The translations under genes were made by a program, and so were the position numbers. A stretch of DNA of 64,000 bases from JBBRHQ01 sp963738305 (GTDB lineage: Bacteria; Actinomycetota; Thermoleophilia; Solirubrobacterales; 70-9), in assembly GCA_963738305.1 (NCBI GenBank), contig CAVTVU010000001.1, positions 1 through 64,000 on the forward strand, in the 5' to 3' direction. The notes under the pieces are model-generated. The model was not told the origin of the DNA. It saw nothing but the letters and a program-made list of their open reading frames with translations, and did no database searches. Shown piece by piece: positions 8,213 through 15,816 of this stretch; positions within the stretch are counted from its first letter, which is position 1, and each line of letters opens with the position of its first letter.

Positions 8213-9742
8213 TTACGCCCAGTCCGGCTGTTCGCAGGCCATCTCGACAGCGCGGAAGACCGCCTTTGCCTTGTTCACCGACTCGTTGTACTCGTAGGCC
8301 GGCTCGGCGTCGGCGACGGTGCCGCCCCCAGCCTGAACGTGGATCTGCCCGTCCTTGGCCACCACCGTGCGGATGTGAATCGCGGTGTCGAGGTCGCCGC
8401 CCCACGAGAGGTAGCCGATCGCTCCCCCGTAGGAGCAGCGCTTGTGCGTCTCCAGCTCGTCGATGATCTGCATCGCCCTCACCTTGGGGGCGCCGGAGAG
8501 GGTCCCGGCCGGCAGCGCCGATCGCAGGACGTCCATCGCGCCCACCCCGTCACGCAGGGTCCCCGAGACCTGGCTGACGATGTGGAGCACGTGGGAGTAC
8601 GTCTCGACAACCATCAGCTCGTCGACCGAGATGCTGCCGAACTCGCAGACCCGCCCCAGGTCGTTGCGGCTCAGGTCCACCAGCATCACGTGCTCGGCGC
8701 GCTCCTTCGGGTCGTTGATCAGCCGCTCGGCGAGGCGCCTGTCGGCTTCCTCGCTGTCGCCCCGCGGATAGGTGCCGGCGATCGGCCGCGTCTCGACCCG
8801 GCTCCCGATCACCTTGACCAGCGGCTCGGGCGAGGCGCCGGCGAGCTGAAAGGCACCGAACTCGAGGAAGTACATGTATGGCGAAGGGTTGACGGCGCGC
8901 AACCCGCGGTAGATCGAGAACGGGTTCCCGGGGAGCTCGGTCGAGAACCGCTGCGAGGGCACGACCTGGAAGGCATCCCCGGCGTGGATGTAGCGGATGA
9001 TCCGGGCCACCGCCGCCTCGAACTCCTCGCGCTCCATGTTCGAGACGAAGCGAGGCGGTTCCGTGACGACCTGCTGCACGGGGGCAGGCACCGGGCCCCG
9101 AAGGGTTCGGCGGACGTCGGCGATCGCCGCTGCCGCACGCTCATAGGCGGCGTCGATCCCGCCCTCGTCGTCGCAGAACGCGCAGGCGAGGATCGTGAGC
9201 TCGTGGCGGAGGTGGTCGAAGGCGAGCACGACGTCGGTGATCATCAGCGCCATGTCCGGAAGGCCAAGCGGGTCAGGGTTCGGCTCTGCGAGCGGCTCGA
9301 CGGTGCGAACGAGGTCGTAGCCGAAGTAGCCGACCGCGCCCCCGGCGAACGGCGGCAGACCCTCGACGGGGGCCGCCTGGAAGCGCGACATGTATTCGCC
9401 GAGCGCCCCGTAGGGATCGGGGGCATCCCAAAACGACGTGGGCGAGCCGCCGCTCGGCGCGCCGGCGCTCCACTCTGAGAGGACCCCATCGCTCCACCGC
9501 AGCATCGCCCGCGGCCGGACCCCGAGGAAGGAGAAGCGGCCGACCTGGCCCTGTTCGGCCGACTCCAGCAGGAAGCAGGGCCCCGCATCGCCCGCGGTCA
9601 GCTTGAGGAAAGCCGAGACCGGCGTCTCGCAGTCGTCGACGACCGTCAGCCGGATCGGGACGACGTTCCCCTCGGCCGCGAGCTCCCGCGCCCGCGGCAG
9701 GTCGGGCTCGAGCCTCAGCTCGGGCTCAGTCCCGACGTGCAT
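8213..9742 (-). CDS. trpE: Anthranilate synthase component I
   Basis: TrpE converts chorismate to anthranilate with TrpG-supplied ammonia. It is 509 residues and intact. The chorismate-binding domain shows IAGTYPRGDSEEADRRLAER, KERAEHVMLVDLSRNDLGRV, LPAGTLSGAPKVRAMQIIDE and YGGAIGYLSWGGDLDTAIHI. The N-terminal part contains the LLESAEQGQVGRFSFLG feedback-type segment (LLES motif), suggesting tryptophan inhibition. It overlaps the end of hisIE by 17 bp, physically linking histidine and tryptophan genes. No leader peptide or attenuator is possible at this junction. Confidence 0.96.
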   Translation of the reverse strand: MHVGTEPELRLEPDLPRARELAAEGNVVPIRLTVVDDCETPVSAFLKLTAGDAGPCFLLESAEQGQVGRFSFLGVRPRAMLRWSDGVLSEWSAGAPSGGSPTSFWDAPDPYGALGEYMSRFQAAPVEGLPPFAGGAVGYFGYDLVRTVEPLAEPNPDPLGLPDMALMITDVVLAFDHLRHELTILACAFCDDEGGIDAAYERAAAAIADVRRTLRGPVPAPVQQVVTEPPRFVSNMEREEFEAAVARIIRYIHAGDAFQVVPSQRFSTELPGNPFSIYRGLRAVNPSPYMYFLEFGAFQLAGASPEPLVKVIGSRVETRPIAGTYPRGDSEEADRRLAERLINDPKERAEHVMLVDLSRNDLGRVCEFGSISVDELMVVETYSHVLHIVSQVSGTLRDGVGAMDVLRSALPAGTLSGAPKVRAMQIIDELETHKRCSYGGAIGYLSWGGDLDTAIHIRTVVAKDGQIHVQAGGGTVADAEPAYEYNESVNKAKAVFRAVEMACEQPDWA

Positions 9743-10373
9743 TGAGCACCTCCATCACAGTGCTCGCAGGGAGGTCGCGGGAGATCAGCAGCACGGCCAG
9801 GTGGTAGAGCAGGTCCGCGGCCTCCTCGGTGACGCGCTCGTCGGTCTCGGAGCGAGCGGCGCGGACCACCTCCTCGGCCTCCTCCTCCACTTTGGAGCCG
9901 ATCCGCTCCGGATCGTCGAGAAGCGCGACGGTGTAGCTGCCGTCCGGTCGCTCGGCGGCGCGGGAGCGCAGCGTCCGCTCGAGCAGTGCGGTCGCCTCGA
10001 AGGCGACCGGCGCCGGCTCTCCCGCCGCGCGCGCCGCATCGGGACCGGTCTGCGCCTCGCCACCGAGGTCGCGATAGAAGCAGCCGCGCTCTCCCGTGTG
10101 ACAGGCGGGACCAGCCGGATCGACTAGGGCGAGTATCGCGTCGCCGTCGCAGTCGTAGCGGAGGCTCCGAACCATTTGCGTCGCGCCCGAAGTCTCGCCT
10201 TTGTGCCACACCTCTCCCCGCGAGCGGCTGTAGTAATGGACCTCGCCGGTCTCGAGGGTGAGCAGTAGCGACTCCTCGCTCATGTAGGCCAGCATCAGGA
10301 CCTCGCCGGTTGCCTGGTCCTGGGTCACGCACGGGACCAGCCCATCTTCATCGAAGTCGATTCCCTCGAGCAT
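9726..10373 (-). CDS. hisIE: Bifunctional phosphoribosyl-AMP cyclohydrolase / phosphoribosyl-ATP pyrophosphatase
   Basis: This is a two-domain histidine enzyme of 215 residues. The HisI half (about residues 1–110) has VTQDQATGEVLMLAYMS, HYYSRSRGEVWHKGETSG, and the zinc/magnesium residues in YDCDGDAI and GPACHTGERGCFYR. The HisE half (about residues 140–215) has DDPERIGSKVEEEAEEVV and TEEAADLLYHLAVLL. The ATG at 10373 is preceded at 7 nt by TAGACT. A longer frame fuses it to era only because era is frameshifted. Apparently isolated from other his genes, it overlaps trpE. Confidence 0.95.
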   Translation of the reverse strand: MLEGIDFDEDGLVPCVTQDQATGEVLMLAYMSEESLLLTLETGEVHYYSRSRGEVWHKGETSGATQMVRSLRYDCDGDAILALVDPAGPACHTGERGCFYRDLGGEAQTGPDAARAAGEPAPVAFEATALLERTLRSRAAERPDGSYTVALLDDPERIGSKVEEEAEEVVRAARSETDERVTEEAADLLYHLAVLLISRDLPASTVMEVLNARRD

Positions 10374-10380
10374 GCGGGCA

Positions 10381-10386
10381 AGTCTA
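10381..10386 (-). promoter_or_regulatory. Putative −10 box (TAGACT) for hisIE
   Basis: TAGACT lies 7 nt before the hisIE ATG, in the short gap after era. It may drive hisIE–trpEGD. Confidence 0.45.
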
Positions 10387-10402
10387 GGGGCGCCTGCGCG
10401 AC

Positions 10403-11297
10403 CTAATCGATGCCGAGGCGGTCGAGCAGCGAGGCGTCGCGGCGCCAGTGCCGCCGCACCTTGACCTGGAGGTCGAGGTGGACACGCGCGCTCAGCTCGC
10501 GCTCGCAGCCCGCGCCGGGCGGCGGTGCCGATCTCTCCGACCTTGCGTCCCCCGGCACCGATCAGGATCCCCTTCTGGGACTCCGAGTCGGCCCAGATCT
10601 CGGCCCGCACGGTGACCAGGCCGTCCTCGCGGGTCGAGACATCGGTGACTGAAACCTCGACCGAGTGGGGGATCTCATCCCGGGTCCGGTTGAGCACCTG
10701 CTCGCGGATCAGCTCCCCCAGCAGCAGATCGCTCGGCTGGTCGCTGAGGTCCCCGGGCGGGTAGAGGTAGGGGCCCTCCGGGATCAGCTCGGCGAGGCGG
10801 GCGACCAGCGCCTCGAGCCCCGTCCCGGTGCGGGCGCTGACCGGGAAGACCTCACGGACGACGTCCAGCTCCGCCGCCTCGCTGAGCACGGAGACGGTCT
10901 GTGCAGGGCTGAGGCGATCGACCTTGTTGACGGCGCAGACCACCGGCACCTCGGCGTTCGCCGCGAGCAGCGCGCGGGCGATGAAGCGATCGCCGGGCCC
11001 GACCCCCTCCTCCCCGTTGACGACGAGCAGGGCAACGTCCGAGTCGGCCAGCTCGCGCTCGACCCGGCGCTGCATGCGCTCGGTGAGGACGTCACGGGGC
11101 TTCTGCACTCCGGGCAGGTCGACCAGCACGAGCTGCCACCCGGAGTCGGTGTCGGTGGCCACCCCGCGAACCGCGCGCCGGGTCGTCTGCGGGCGCTGGG
11201 AGACGATCGCCACGTGGCTGCCGACGATCGCGTTCACCAGGGTCGACTTGCCGACGTTGGGCCTCCCCGCCAGCCCGACGAAGCCGGACCGCGTCAC
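10403..11297 (-). CDS. era: GTPase Era, 16S rRNA maturation factor (one frameshift)
   Basis: Era binds the 3' end of 16S rRNA during 30S assembly. The G domain is clear: GRPNVGKSTLVNAIVG (G1), TTRRAVRG (G2), VLVDLPGVQKPRD (G3) and CAVNKVDRL (G4). The KH domain carries GILIGAGGRKVGEIGTAARR. The GTG at 11297 is chosen because GTGA overlaps the ybeY stop and it directly precedes the G1 motif. Near 10515–10525 the frame changes. The restored end (ERELSARVHLDLQVKVRRHW, then RRDASLLDRLGID and TAG at 10403) is exactly an Era C-terminus, so one spurious base is likely. Confidence 0.92.
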
Positions 11298-11683
11298 GAG
11301 CCGGCCCCTTCCCCATCCCGGGCCAGCCGCCTCATCACCTCGGCCTGGAGCGCCAGCATCTCTCCTTTGTCCGCCTCGTGGTCGAAGCCGCACAGGTGAA
11401 GCGTCCCGTGGACAGCCGCCTCGGTCAGGTCCGCGCAGCGCTCGGGGCAGATGACGACGTCCCCCAGCTCGCGCGGCCCGGCGACGGGGCCGACAAGATC
11501 GAGCGGAAAGGCGAGGACGTCGGTGGGACCGTCGACGCCCCGATGGCGGCGGTTCAGCTCGGCGATCCGCTCCGGGGCCACCAGCTCGATGGCAAGGTGG
11601 CCGTCCTTCACCCCGGCGGCGCTGAGGGTGGCGGATACCGCGGCGCGCAGGTCCGGTGGGACGTCGTTTAGCTCGGCGCTCAA
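11294..11683 (-). CDS. ybeY: Endoribonuclease YbeY, rRNA maturation and ribosome quality control
   Basis: It is 129 residues. The zinc site is HGTLHLCGFDHEADKGEM, the family's HxxxHxxGyDH signature, preceded by PTDVLAFPLD and LGDVVICPE. The start is a TTG at 11683 whose TTGA overlaps the phoH stop. The stop overlaps the era GTG, so phoH–ybeY–era are translationally coupled. The order phoH–ybeY–era is widespread and supports the call. Confidence 0.94.
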   Translation of the reverse strand: MSAELNDVPPDLRAAVSATLSAAGVKDGHLAIELVAPERIAELNRRHRGVDGPTDVLAFPLDLVGPVAGPRELGDVVICPERCADLTEAAVHGTLHLCGFDHEADKGEMLALQAEVMRRLARDGEGAGS

Positions 11684-12639
11684 CCGCCGGCCGGGCGCTC
11701 GCGCCCGGCGTGCTCGCCGTAGGCGGCGACGATCCGCTGCACCAGCTTGTGGCGAACGACGTCCTCGCCGCCGAAGTGGACGAAGGAGATGTCGCGGACC
11801 TCCTGGAGGATCTCGCGCACGACGATCAGCCCGGAGCGCTGATCGGAGGGAAGGTCGATCTGGGTGATGTCGCCGGTGACGACCATCCGCGAGTTGAAGC
11901 CGAGCCGGGTGAGGAACATCTTCATCTGCTCGGGGCTGGTGTTCTGGGCCTCGTCGAGGATCACGAAGGAGTCATTCAAGCTCCGGCCACGCATGAAAGC
12001 CAGCGGGGCCACCTCGATCACGCCGCGGTCGAAGTAGCCGTTGACCCGGTCGGGGTCGAGCATGTCGAAGAGGGCGTCGAAGAGCGGCCGCAGATAGGGG
12101 TCCACCTTTGCCTGGAGGTCCCCGGGGAGGAAGCCCAGCCGCTCCCCGGCCTCGACCGCCGGGCGGGTGAGGATGATCCTCTGCACCTCGCGCTCGGCCA
12201 GCGCCGCCGCCGCCATCGCCACCGCGAGGAAGGTCTTTCCGGTCCCGGCCGGGCCGATGCCGAAGGTGATCGTGTGGTTGCGGATCGAATCGACGTAGCG
12301 CTTCTGGTTGACCGTCTTGGGCGCGACCTTGGTGTTGCGGTGTCGCCAGACCACGTCCTCGAGGATCGCCGCCGGACTTTCGTGGGCGTCGAGCGCTCCG
12401 GTCACGGCTTCGATCGTGCCCGGGGCGATCTCGTGCCCCTGCTCGATCAGCTCGACCAGCTCATCGACCACCGTCGCGGCGGTGTGGACGTCGGAGTCCT
12501 GGCCGTCGAGGGTCAGGACGTTGCCACGCAGGTGCAGCTCGCAGCCCAGGTGCCCGCGGAGGGCGCGGATCACAGCGTCCTCCGAGCCCGCCAGCTCGGC
12601 GGCTACGGTGTTCTCGAGGGTCAGCTGCCTACGCGCCAA
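11680..12639 (-). CDS. phoH: PhoH-like ATPase
   Basis: This is a RecA-like ATPase linked to RNA metabolism. The Walker A motif is FGIGPAGTGKTFLAVAMA, Walker B is SFVILDEAQNTSPEQMK, and the typical LTRPAVEAGERLGFLPGDL and VVTGDITQIDLP motifs are present. The N-terminal 100 residues resemble the small KH-like domain of this family. I place the start at the TTG at 12639 (ARRQLTLENT follows), overlapping yqeY by 11 bp; an in-frame ATG at 12681 would add 14 atypical residues. Confidence 0.92.
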   Translation of the reverse strand: MARRQLTLENTVAAELAGSEDAVIRALRGHLGCELHLRGNVLTLDGQDSDVHTAATVVDELVELIEQGHEIAPGTIEAVTGALDAHESPAAILEDVVWRHRNTKVAPKTVNQKRYVDSIRNHTITFGIGPAGTGKTFLAVAMAAAALAEREVQRIILTRPAVEAGERLGFLPGDLQAKVDPYLRPLFDALFDMLDPDRVNGYFDRGVIEVAPLAFMRGRSLNDSFVILDEAQNTSPEQMKMFLTRLGFNSRMVVTGDITQIDLPSDQRSGLIVVREILQEVRDISFVHFGGEDVVRHKLVQRIVAAYGEHAGRERPAGG

Positions 12640-13069
12640 GCCGCTCCCGCACCGCCTCGCTGGCCCGCTTCCCGTCCGCACGCCCGCCGACCTCCGGCAT
12701 CAGCAGCGACATCACCTTGCCCATGTCGCGCTGCTCGCTGGCCCCGGCCTCGGAGATTGCTTTCTGCGCCATCTCCCCCAACTCCTCGTCGGAGAGCTGC
12801 GCGGGCAGGTAGGCCTCGACCATTTCGGCCTCGGCTCTCTCGGCTGCGGCCTGCTCGGCGCGGCCGCCGTTCTCGAAGGCCTCGGCCGCCTCGAGTCGCT
12901 TCTTGCGCTCGCGCTGAAGCACGGCGACCTCGTCGCCCTTGCCGAGCTTGGCGTCCTGCTGGAGCGCGTCGACGATCAGTCTCAGCGCGGAGGCACGCTC
13001 GCGCTCGCCGGCCTTCATCGCCGTGCGAACGTCGGCCTGCACCTGTTCGAGGATGCTCGCGTCGCCCAC
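12629..13069 (-). CDS. GatB/YqeY domain protein
   Basis: A 146-residue helical protein of the YqeY family, related to the tRNA-binding tail domain of the GatB amidotransferase subunit; the free-standing form has no firmly established role. Visible markers are LRLIVDALQQDAKLGKGDEV, an acidic/basic coiled stretch, VEAYLPAQLSDEELGEM and MGKVMSLLMPEVGGRADGK. The GTG at 13069 has TAGGCT 6 nt upstream, so it probably heads the phoH–ybeY–era series. Confidence 0.88.
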   Translation of the reverse strand: MGDASILEQVQADVRTAMKAGERERASALRLIVDALQQDAKLGKGDEVAVLQRERKKRLEAAEAFENGGRAEQAAAERAEAEMVEAYLPAQLSDEELGEMAQKAISEAGASEQRDMGKVMSLLMPEVGGRADGKRASEAVRERLGA

Positions 13070-13075
13070 GGGGAA

Positions 13076-13081
13076 AGCCTA
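13076..13081 (-). promoter_or_regulatory. Putative −10 box (TAGGCT) for yqeY–phoH–ybeY–era
   Basis: TAGGCT lies 6 nt before the yqeY GTG, the first gene of the coupled series. Confidence 0.5.
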
Positions 13082-13123
13082 GAGCCCCGCCCTCACAACG
13101 CCCGGCTCCTCATCGCGCCCGGC

Positions 13124-13545
13124 CTAGCCCGAGAGCCCCGCGGCCTCGCGCGCGTCCGCCTCGTCGTAGAACTCCTGATAGCGCAGCACCTTTCCATCAC
13201 GGAACGTGAGCACCTGGTAGAGCGAATCGCCGACGGTGACCCCGCTGATCGCGCCTCTGCCCTCCTCCCGCGCGGAGACGAAGACGCGGTCCCCGGCGTC
13301 GACGACGCGATCGAGCGTGGCGCCGTAGCGGTCAAACCCGTCGAGCCAGCCCTTCCAGGACTCGAGCACCCCGTCGTGCCCGCGGTAGGTTCGCGAGTCG
13401 GCTCGCCTGGGGTCCTCGACCACTCGATCTCCGGGTCGCAGGTCTGCGTAATCAGTTCCGGCAGCGCGGCGAGCATCTGCTCCTTGTCCATCGCCTCCAC
13501 GCCCTCATACAGGCCCTTGACGAACTCGACGTTCTCCTGCGACAT
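13124..13545 (-). CDS. SnoaL/NTF2-like protein (frameshifted)
   Basis: The N-terminal frame (SQENVEFVKGLYEGVEAMD, then CDPEIEWSRTPGEP) and the C-terminal frame (YRGHDGVLESWKGWLDGFD, then GVTVGDSLYQVLTFRDGKV) join near 13420 into one SnoaL-like polypeptide of about 140 residues. Such cone-shaped folds bind small hydrophobic ligands; no catalytic role can be assigned. The C-terminus (RYQEFYDEADAREAAGL) is typical of stand-alone actinobacterial members. TAGCAT lies 10 nt upstream of the ATG. First of three tandem paralogues. Confidence 0.75.
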
Positions 13546-13555
13546 CAGGGGACAG

Positions 13556-13561
13556 ATGCTA
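13556..13561 (-). promoter_or_regulatory. Putative −10 box (TAGCAT) for the first SnoaL-like gene
   Basis: TAGCAT is 10 nt before the ATG at 13545. It overlaps the 3' end of the neighbouring paralogue. Confidence 0.35.
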
Positions 13562-13954
13562 GGTCCCCGGCCTGGTTGCGTCCAGCGCTTCGTCCCGGTG
13601 CTGATACATGCAGACCCGAGTCACCAACCCGTCCTCGACCGTCCACACCTGCACGGTGTTGGCGGCTGCCTCGAGCCCGTCACGGCCTCGGACGTGGAAG
13701 ATCAGGGACGCCACGACATGCTCACCGGCGTCGGCCAGCTCGCCGATCTCGACCCGGACCGACCCGAACACCGCCGTGTAGTCCTCGATGAATTGCCGGG
13801 CCTGATCGGAGCCATAGACGCCTCGGTACGGTCCCACCGAGCGGGTCCAGTCGAGCTCCGCTCCGGGTGCGAGGCGCTCCAGAGCCTGCTCGAGGTCGCC
13901 TCGACTCAAGGCGTCCAATGCGGCCCGGACGATTTCCCGGTTCTGCTTTGACAT
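13559..13954 (-). CDS. SnoaL/NTF2-like protein
   Basis: A 131-residue single-domain protein with an intact frame. It opens SKQNREIVRAALDALSRGD, the usual first helix, continues with APGAELDWTRSVGPYRGVYG and GEHVVASLIFHVRGRDG, and ends in the last strand, VWTVEDGLVTRVCMYQHRDE. This order is the NTF2-like alpha+beta fold. The start is supported by AGGAGAG just upstream of the ATG. Ligand and function are unknown. Its neighbours are a frameshifted and a truncated paralogue. Confidence 0.85.
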   Translation of the reverse strand: MSKQNREIVRAALDALSRGDLEQALERLAPGAELDWTRSVGPYRGVYGSDQARQFIEDYTAVFGSVRVEIGELADAGEHVVASLIFHVRGRDGLEAAANTVQVWTVEDGLVTRVCMYQHRDEALDATRPGT

Positions 13955-13959
13955 CTCTC

Positions 13960-14178
13960 CTACTGGGCCGCCCCGACAGCCTCCAGCATCACGCCCTCGC
14001 GGCCGCGGTAGACCGTGAGGTCGGGGCCGCCTTCCGCCCAGCGAAGCTCGACGTCCGGCGCGAAGGGCTGCTCGAAGAGCTCACGGATCGGCTCCGATTC
14101 CCAGTCGACCTTGGCACCGTCCACGCCCTTGATCGAGTCCCACAGGCCACGCACCACCGCGATGTTTGCTCCCGACAT
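13960..14178 (-). CDS. Truncated SnoaL/NTF2-like protein, 72 aa
   Basis: The sequence begins like its two neighbours (ANIAVVRGLWDSIKGVDGAK) and reaches the first strands (FAPDVELRWAEGGPDLTVYR), then ends at VMLEAVGAAQ with a TAG. Full-length members are about 130 residues, so the C-terminal half, which forms most of the pocket, is missing. No continuation was recognised in the 5 bp before the next gene. GATAAT sits 7 nt before the start, so it may still be transcribed. It is probably a partial duplicate. Confidence 0.6.
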   Translation of the reverse strand: MSGANIAVVRGLWDSIKGVDGAKVDWESEPIRELFEQPFAPDVELRWAEGGPDLTVYRGREGVMLEAVGAAQ

Positions 14179-14185
14179 TGCGGCG

Positions 14186-14191
14186 ATTATC
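14186..14191 (-). promoter_or_regulatory. Putative −10 box (GATAAT) for the truncated SnoaL gene
   Basis: GATAAT (one mismatch to TATAAT) lies 7 nt before the ATG at 14178. Confidence 0.4.
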
Positions 14192-14231
14192 TCGGAACAA
14201 CTGGGCCGCAGTTATTCCAGAGGAGCCTGGG

Positions 14232-15032
14232 CTATATGTCGACGTGCTCGACCCGCCCCGAAAGCGGCATCTGCAGGAAGCGGGTGCCGAGCTCGCCGAA
14301 GGAGACAACGTCGCCGGTGCAGAGGAACCGGTAGTCCCCTTCCTCGCTGCCCCGGCTTTCCAGCTCCGCTGCCTCGAGGTGTCGCTGCACGGCTCCGGCG
14401 ACCGCATGGCCGGCCGTGACCAGGCGAACGTCGCGGCCGAGCATCCGTTGCAGCATCGGCGCCACCAGCGGGTAGTGGGTGCAGCCGAGGATCAGCGTGT
14501 CCACCTCCGCCCGCTTCAGCGGGCGGCAGTAGGAGCGTACGGTCTCGATCACGCTCTGGTCGAACGGGAAGCCGTGCTGGATGATCGGCGCCAGGTCCGG
14601 GGCGGCGACCTCGGTCACCTCGAGCGCCCTGCCCTGGTCCTGGAGGGCGCGGCGGTAGGCGCCGCCCTCTACCGTCGCGGGGGTCGCCAGCACCCCGACC
14701 CGGCCGCTCTCGGTGATCGCCGCTGCGATCTCGGCCTCGGGATCGATCACCGTGACCACCTCCACCCCATGCTGTGCGGCGACCTCGCGGGCAACGGCGC
14801 TGCCGGCCGCCGTGGCCGAGTTGCAGGCAATCACCAGCAGCTTCGATCCGCGCTCCAGCAGGTATGCGGACACCTCTCGGACCCGTTCCTCGAGCTCCCC
14901 GGCCGGCTTGGTTCCGTACGGGAAGCGGGCACTGTCGCCGAGATAGAGGAAGTCCTCCGCGGGGAGCGAGACCAGGCACTCGTGGAGAACGGTGAGACCG
15001 CCGACGCCCGAGTCGAAGACGGCGATCGGCAG
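14232..15032 (-). CDS. murI: Glutamate racemase
   Basis: MurI makes D-glutamate for peptidoglycan. The N-terminus PIAVFDSGVGGLTVLHECL and LGDSARFPYGTKPAGEL are intact in frame. Both catalytic cysteines are present: LLVIACNSATAAG and DTLILGCTHYPLVAP. The frame is open for 266 residues, the family length, ending VEHVDI and TAG. No ATG, GTG or TTG precedes the conserved PIAVFDSG in frame after the neighbouring gene ends, so a CTG at 15032 is the best visible start. A base error in a normal start is also possible. The gene follows a membrane protein gene by 31 bp. Confidence 0.9.
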   Translation of the reverse strand: MPIAVFDSGVGGLTVLHECLVSLPAEDFLYLGDSARFPYGTKPAGELEERVREVSAYLLERGSKLLVIACNSATAAGSAVAREVAAQHGVEVVTVIDPEAEIAAAITESGRVGVLATPATVEGGAYRRALQDQGRALEVTEVAAPDLAPIIQHGFPFDQSVIETVRSYCRPLKRAEVDTLILGCTHYPLVAPMLQRMLGRDVRLVTAGHAVAGAVQRHLEAAELESRGSEEGDYRFLCTGDVVSFGELGTRFLQMPLSGRVEHVDI

Positions 15033-15063
15033 GACCTGCGAGCCGTGGGGCGCTGCGGCGCCC

Positions 15064-15567
15064 TCAGGCCCCAGGCTTGACCACCATCAGGTACACGGCG
15101 ACGATCAGCAGGATCCCGGTGACAGTGCCGACGATCCCCTCGATCCGCGCCTGGCGCTGGTAGGTGTCGGAGAGGGTCACCTCGCCGTCGCCGGCGGCCT
15201 CGATCTCAGCCTCGACCATCGGCCCGAGGCGACGGTCGGTGGGGATGAAGTAACCGCCGAGCAGCCCTCCGATCACGATCACGATCAGGAAGCCGCCGCT
15301 GACCCAGGCCGAGCCGAAGTCCCAGTCGAGCTCGTTGACCTGATAGATGCCGGTGAGGAGGACGATGACCAGGGCCGGGGTGGCCAGGTACTGGTTGATC
15401 GCGAGCTGCAACCGGTGCACGTAGGGCAGATGGCGGGGATTGAGCTTCATCGCCACCGGGAACGCGAGCGATTCGGCAAAGGTCGCGCCGAAGCCGACCA
15501 TGACCGCGCTGATGTGCACGAACAGGGAGAGGTCGTAGGTCGTGACCGCCAGCGGCAGGCTAGACAT
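15064..15567 (-). CDS. Integral membrane protein, DUF2269-like
   Basis: A 167-residue protein with four hydrophobic segments at about residues 13–33, 62–80, 88–106 and 143–163. The N-terminus LSLFVHISAVMVGFGATFAE, the basic loop KLNPRHLPYVHR and the following PALVIVLLTGIYQV resemble DUF2269-type predicted membrane proteins; this assignment is tentative. A polar loop (about residues 108–140) probably faces the cytoplasm. TATCTT lies 6 nt upstream of the ATG. It precedes murI by 31 bp, so the two may be co-transcribed. Confidence 0.6.
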   Translation of the reverse strand: MSSLPLAVTTYDLSLFVHISAVMVGFGATFAESLAFPVAMKLNPRHLPYVHRLQLAINQYLATPALVIVLLTGIYQVNELDWDFGSAWVSGGFLIVIVIGGLLGGYFIPTDRRLGPMVEAEIEAAGDGEVTLSDTYQRQARIEGIVGTVTGILLIVAVYLMVVKPGA

Positions 15568-15573
15568 GGCGGC

Positions 15574-15579
15574 AAGATA
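15574..15579 (-). promoter_or_regulatory. Putative −10 box (TATCTT) for the DUF2269-like gene
   Basis: TATCTT is 6 nt before the ATG at 15567 and immediately beside the repeat array. Confidence 0.45.
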
Positions 15580-15582
15580 AGT

Positions 15583-15776
15583 GATGCCGGCGCGGTGTTA
15601 GCGCCGGCAGAGGCATGTCAGGCGGCGAAGCCGCCGCAAATTCGGATGATGCCGGCGCGGCTCGCATGACGCCGGCAGAGGCATGTCAGGCGGCGCAGCC
15701 GCCGCAAATTCGGATGATGCCGGCGCGGCTCGCATGACGCCGGCAGAGGCATGTCAGGCGGCGCAGCCGCCGCAAA
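15583..15776 (+). repeat. Three tandem REP-like double-hairpin units
   Basis: Unit 1 (about 15583–15640) has arms GCCGGCGC/GCGCCGGC around GGTGTTA, then AGAGGCATGTCA and GGCGGC/GCCGCC around GAA. Units 2 (15641–15708) and 3 (15709–15776) read as identical 68-bp copies with a changed first loop (GGCTCGCATGA) and a GCA second loop. They lie 40 bp beyond the prmA stop. No spacers, so not CRISPR. Confidence 0.85.
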
Positions 15777-15816
15777 TGTGCGTCATCCGCCCCGTCGCAT
15801 CGAGAGGGCGGCCCAG

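Noticed and set aside
9726..11393. A single 555-residue frame that would fuse Era to HisIE
   Set aside because: The Era C-terminus is readable in the adjacent frame with its own stop at 10403, so the fusion results from one base error.
15583..15776. CRISPR array
   Set aside because: Units are palindromic and tandem with no unique spacers, and no cas genes are present.
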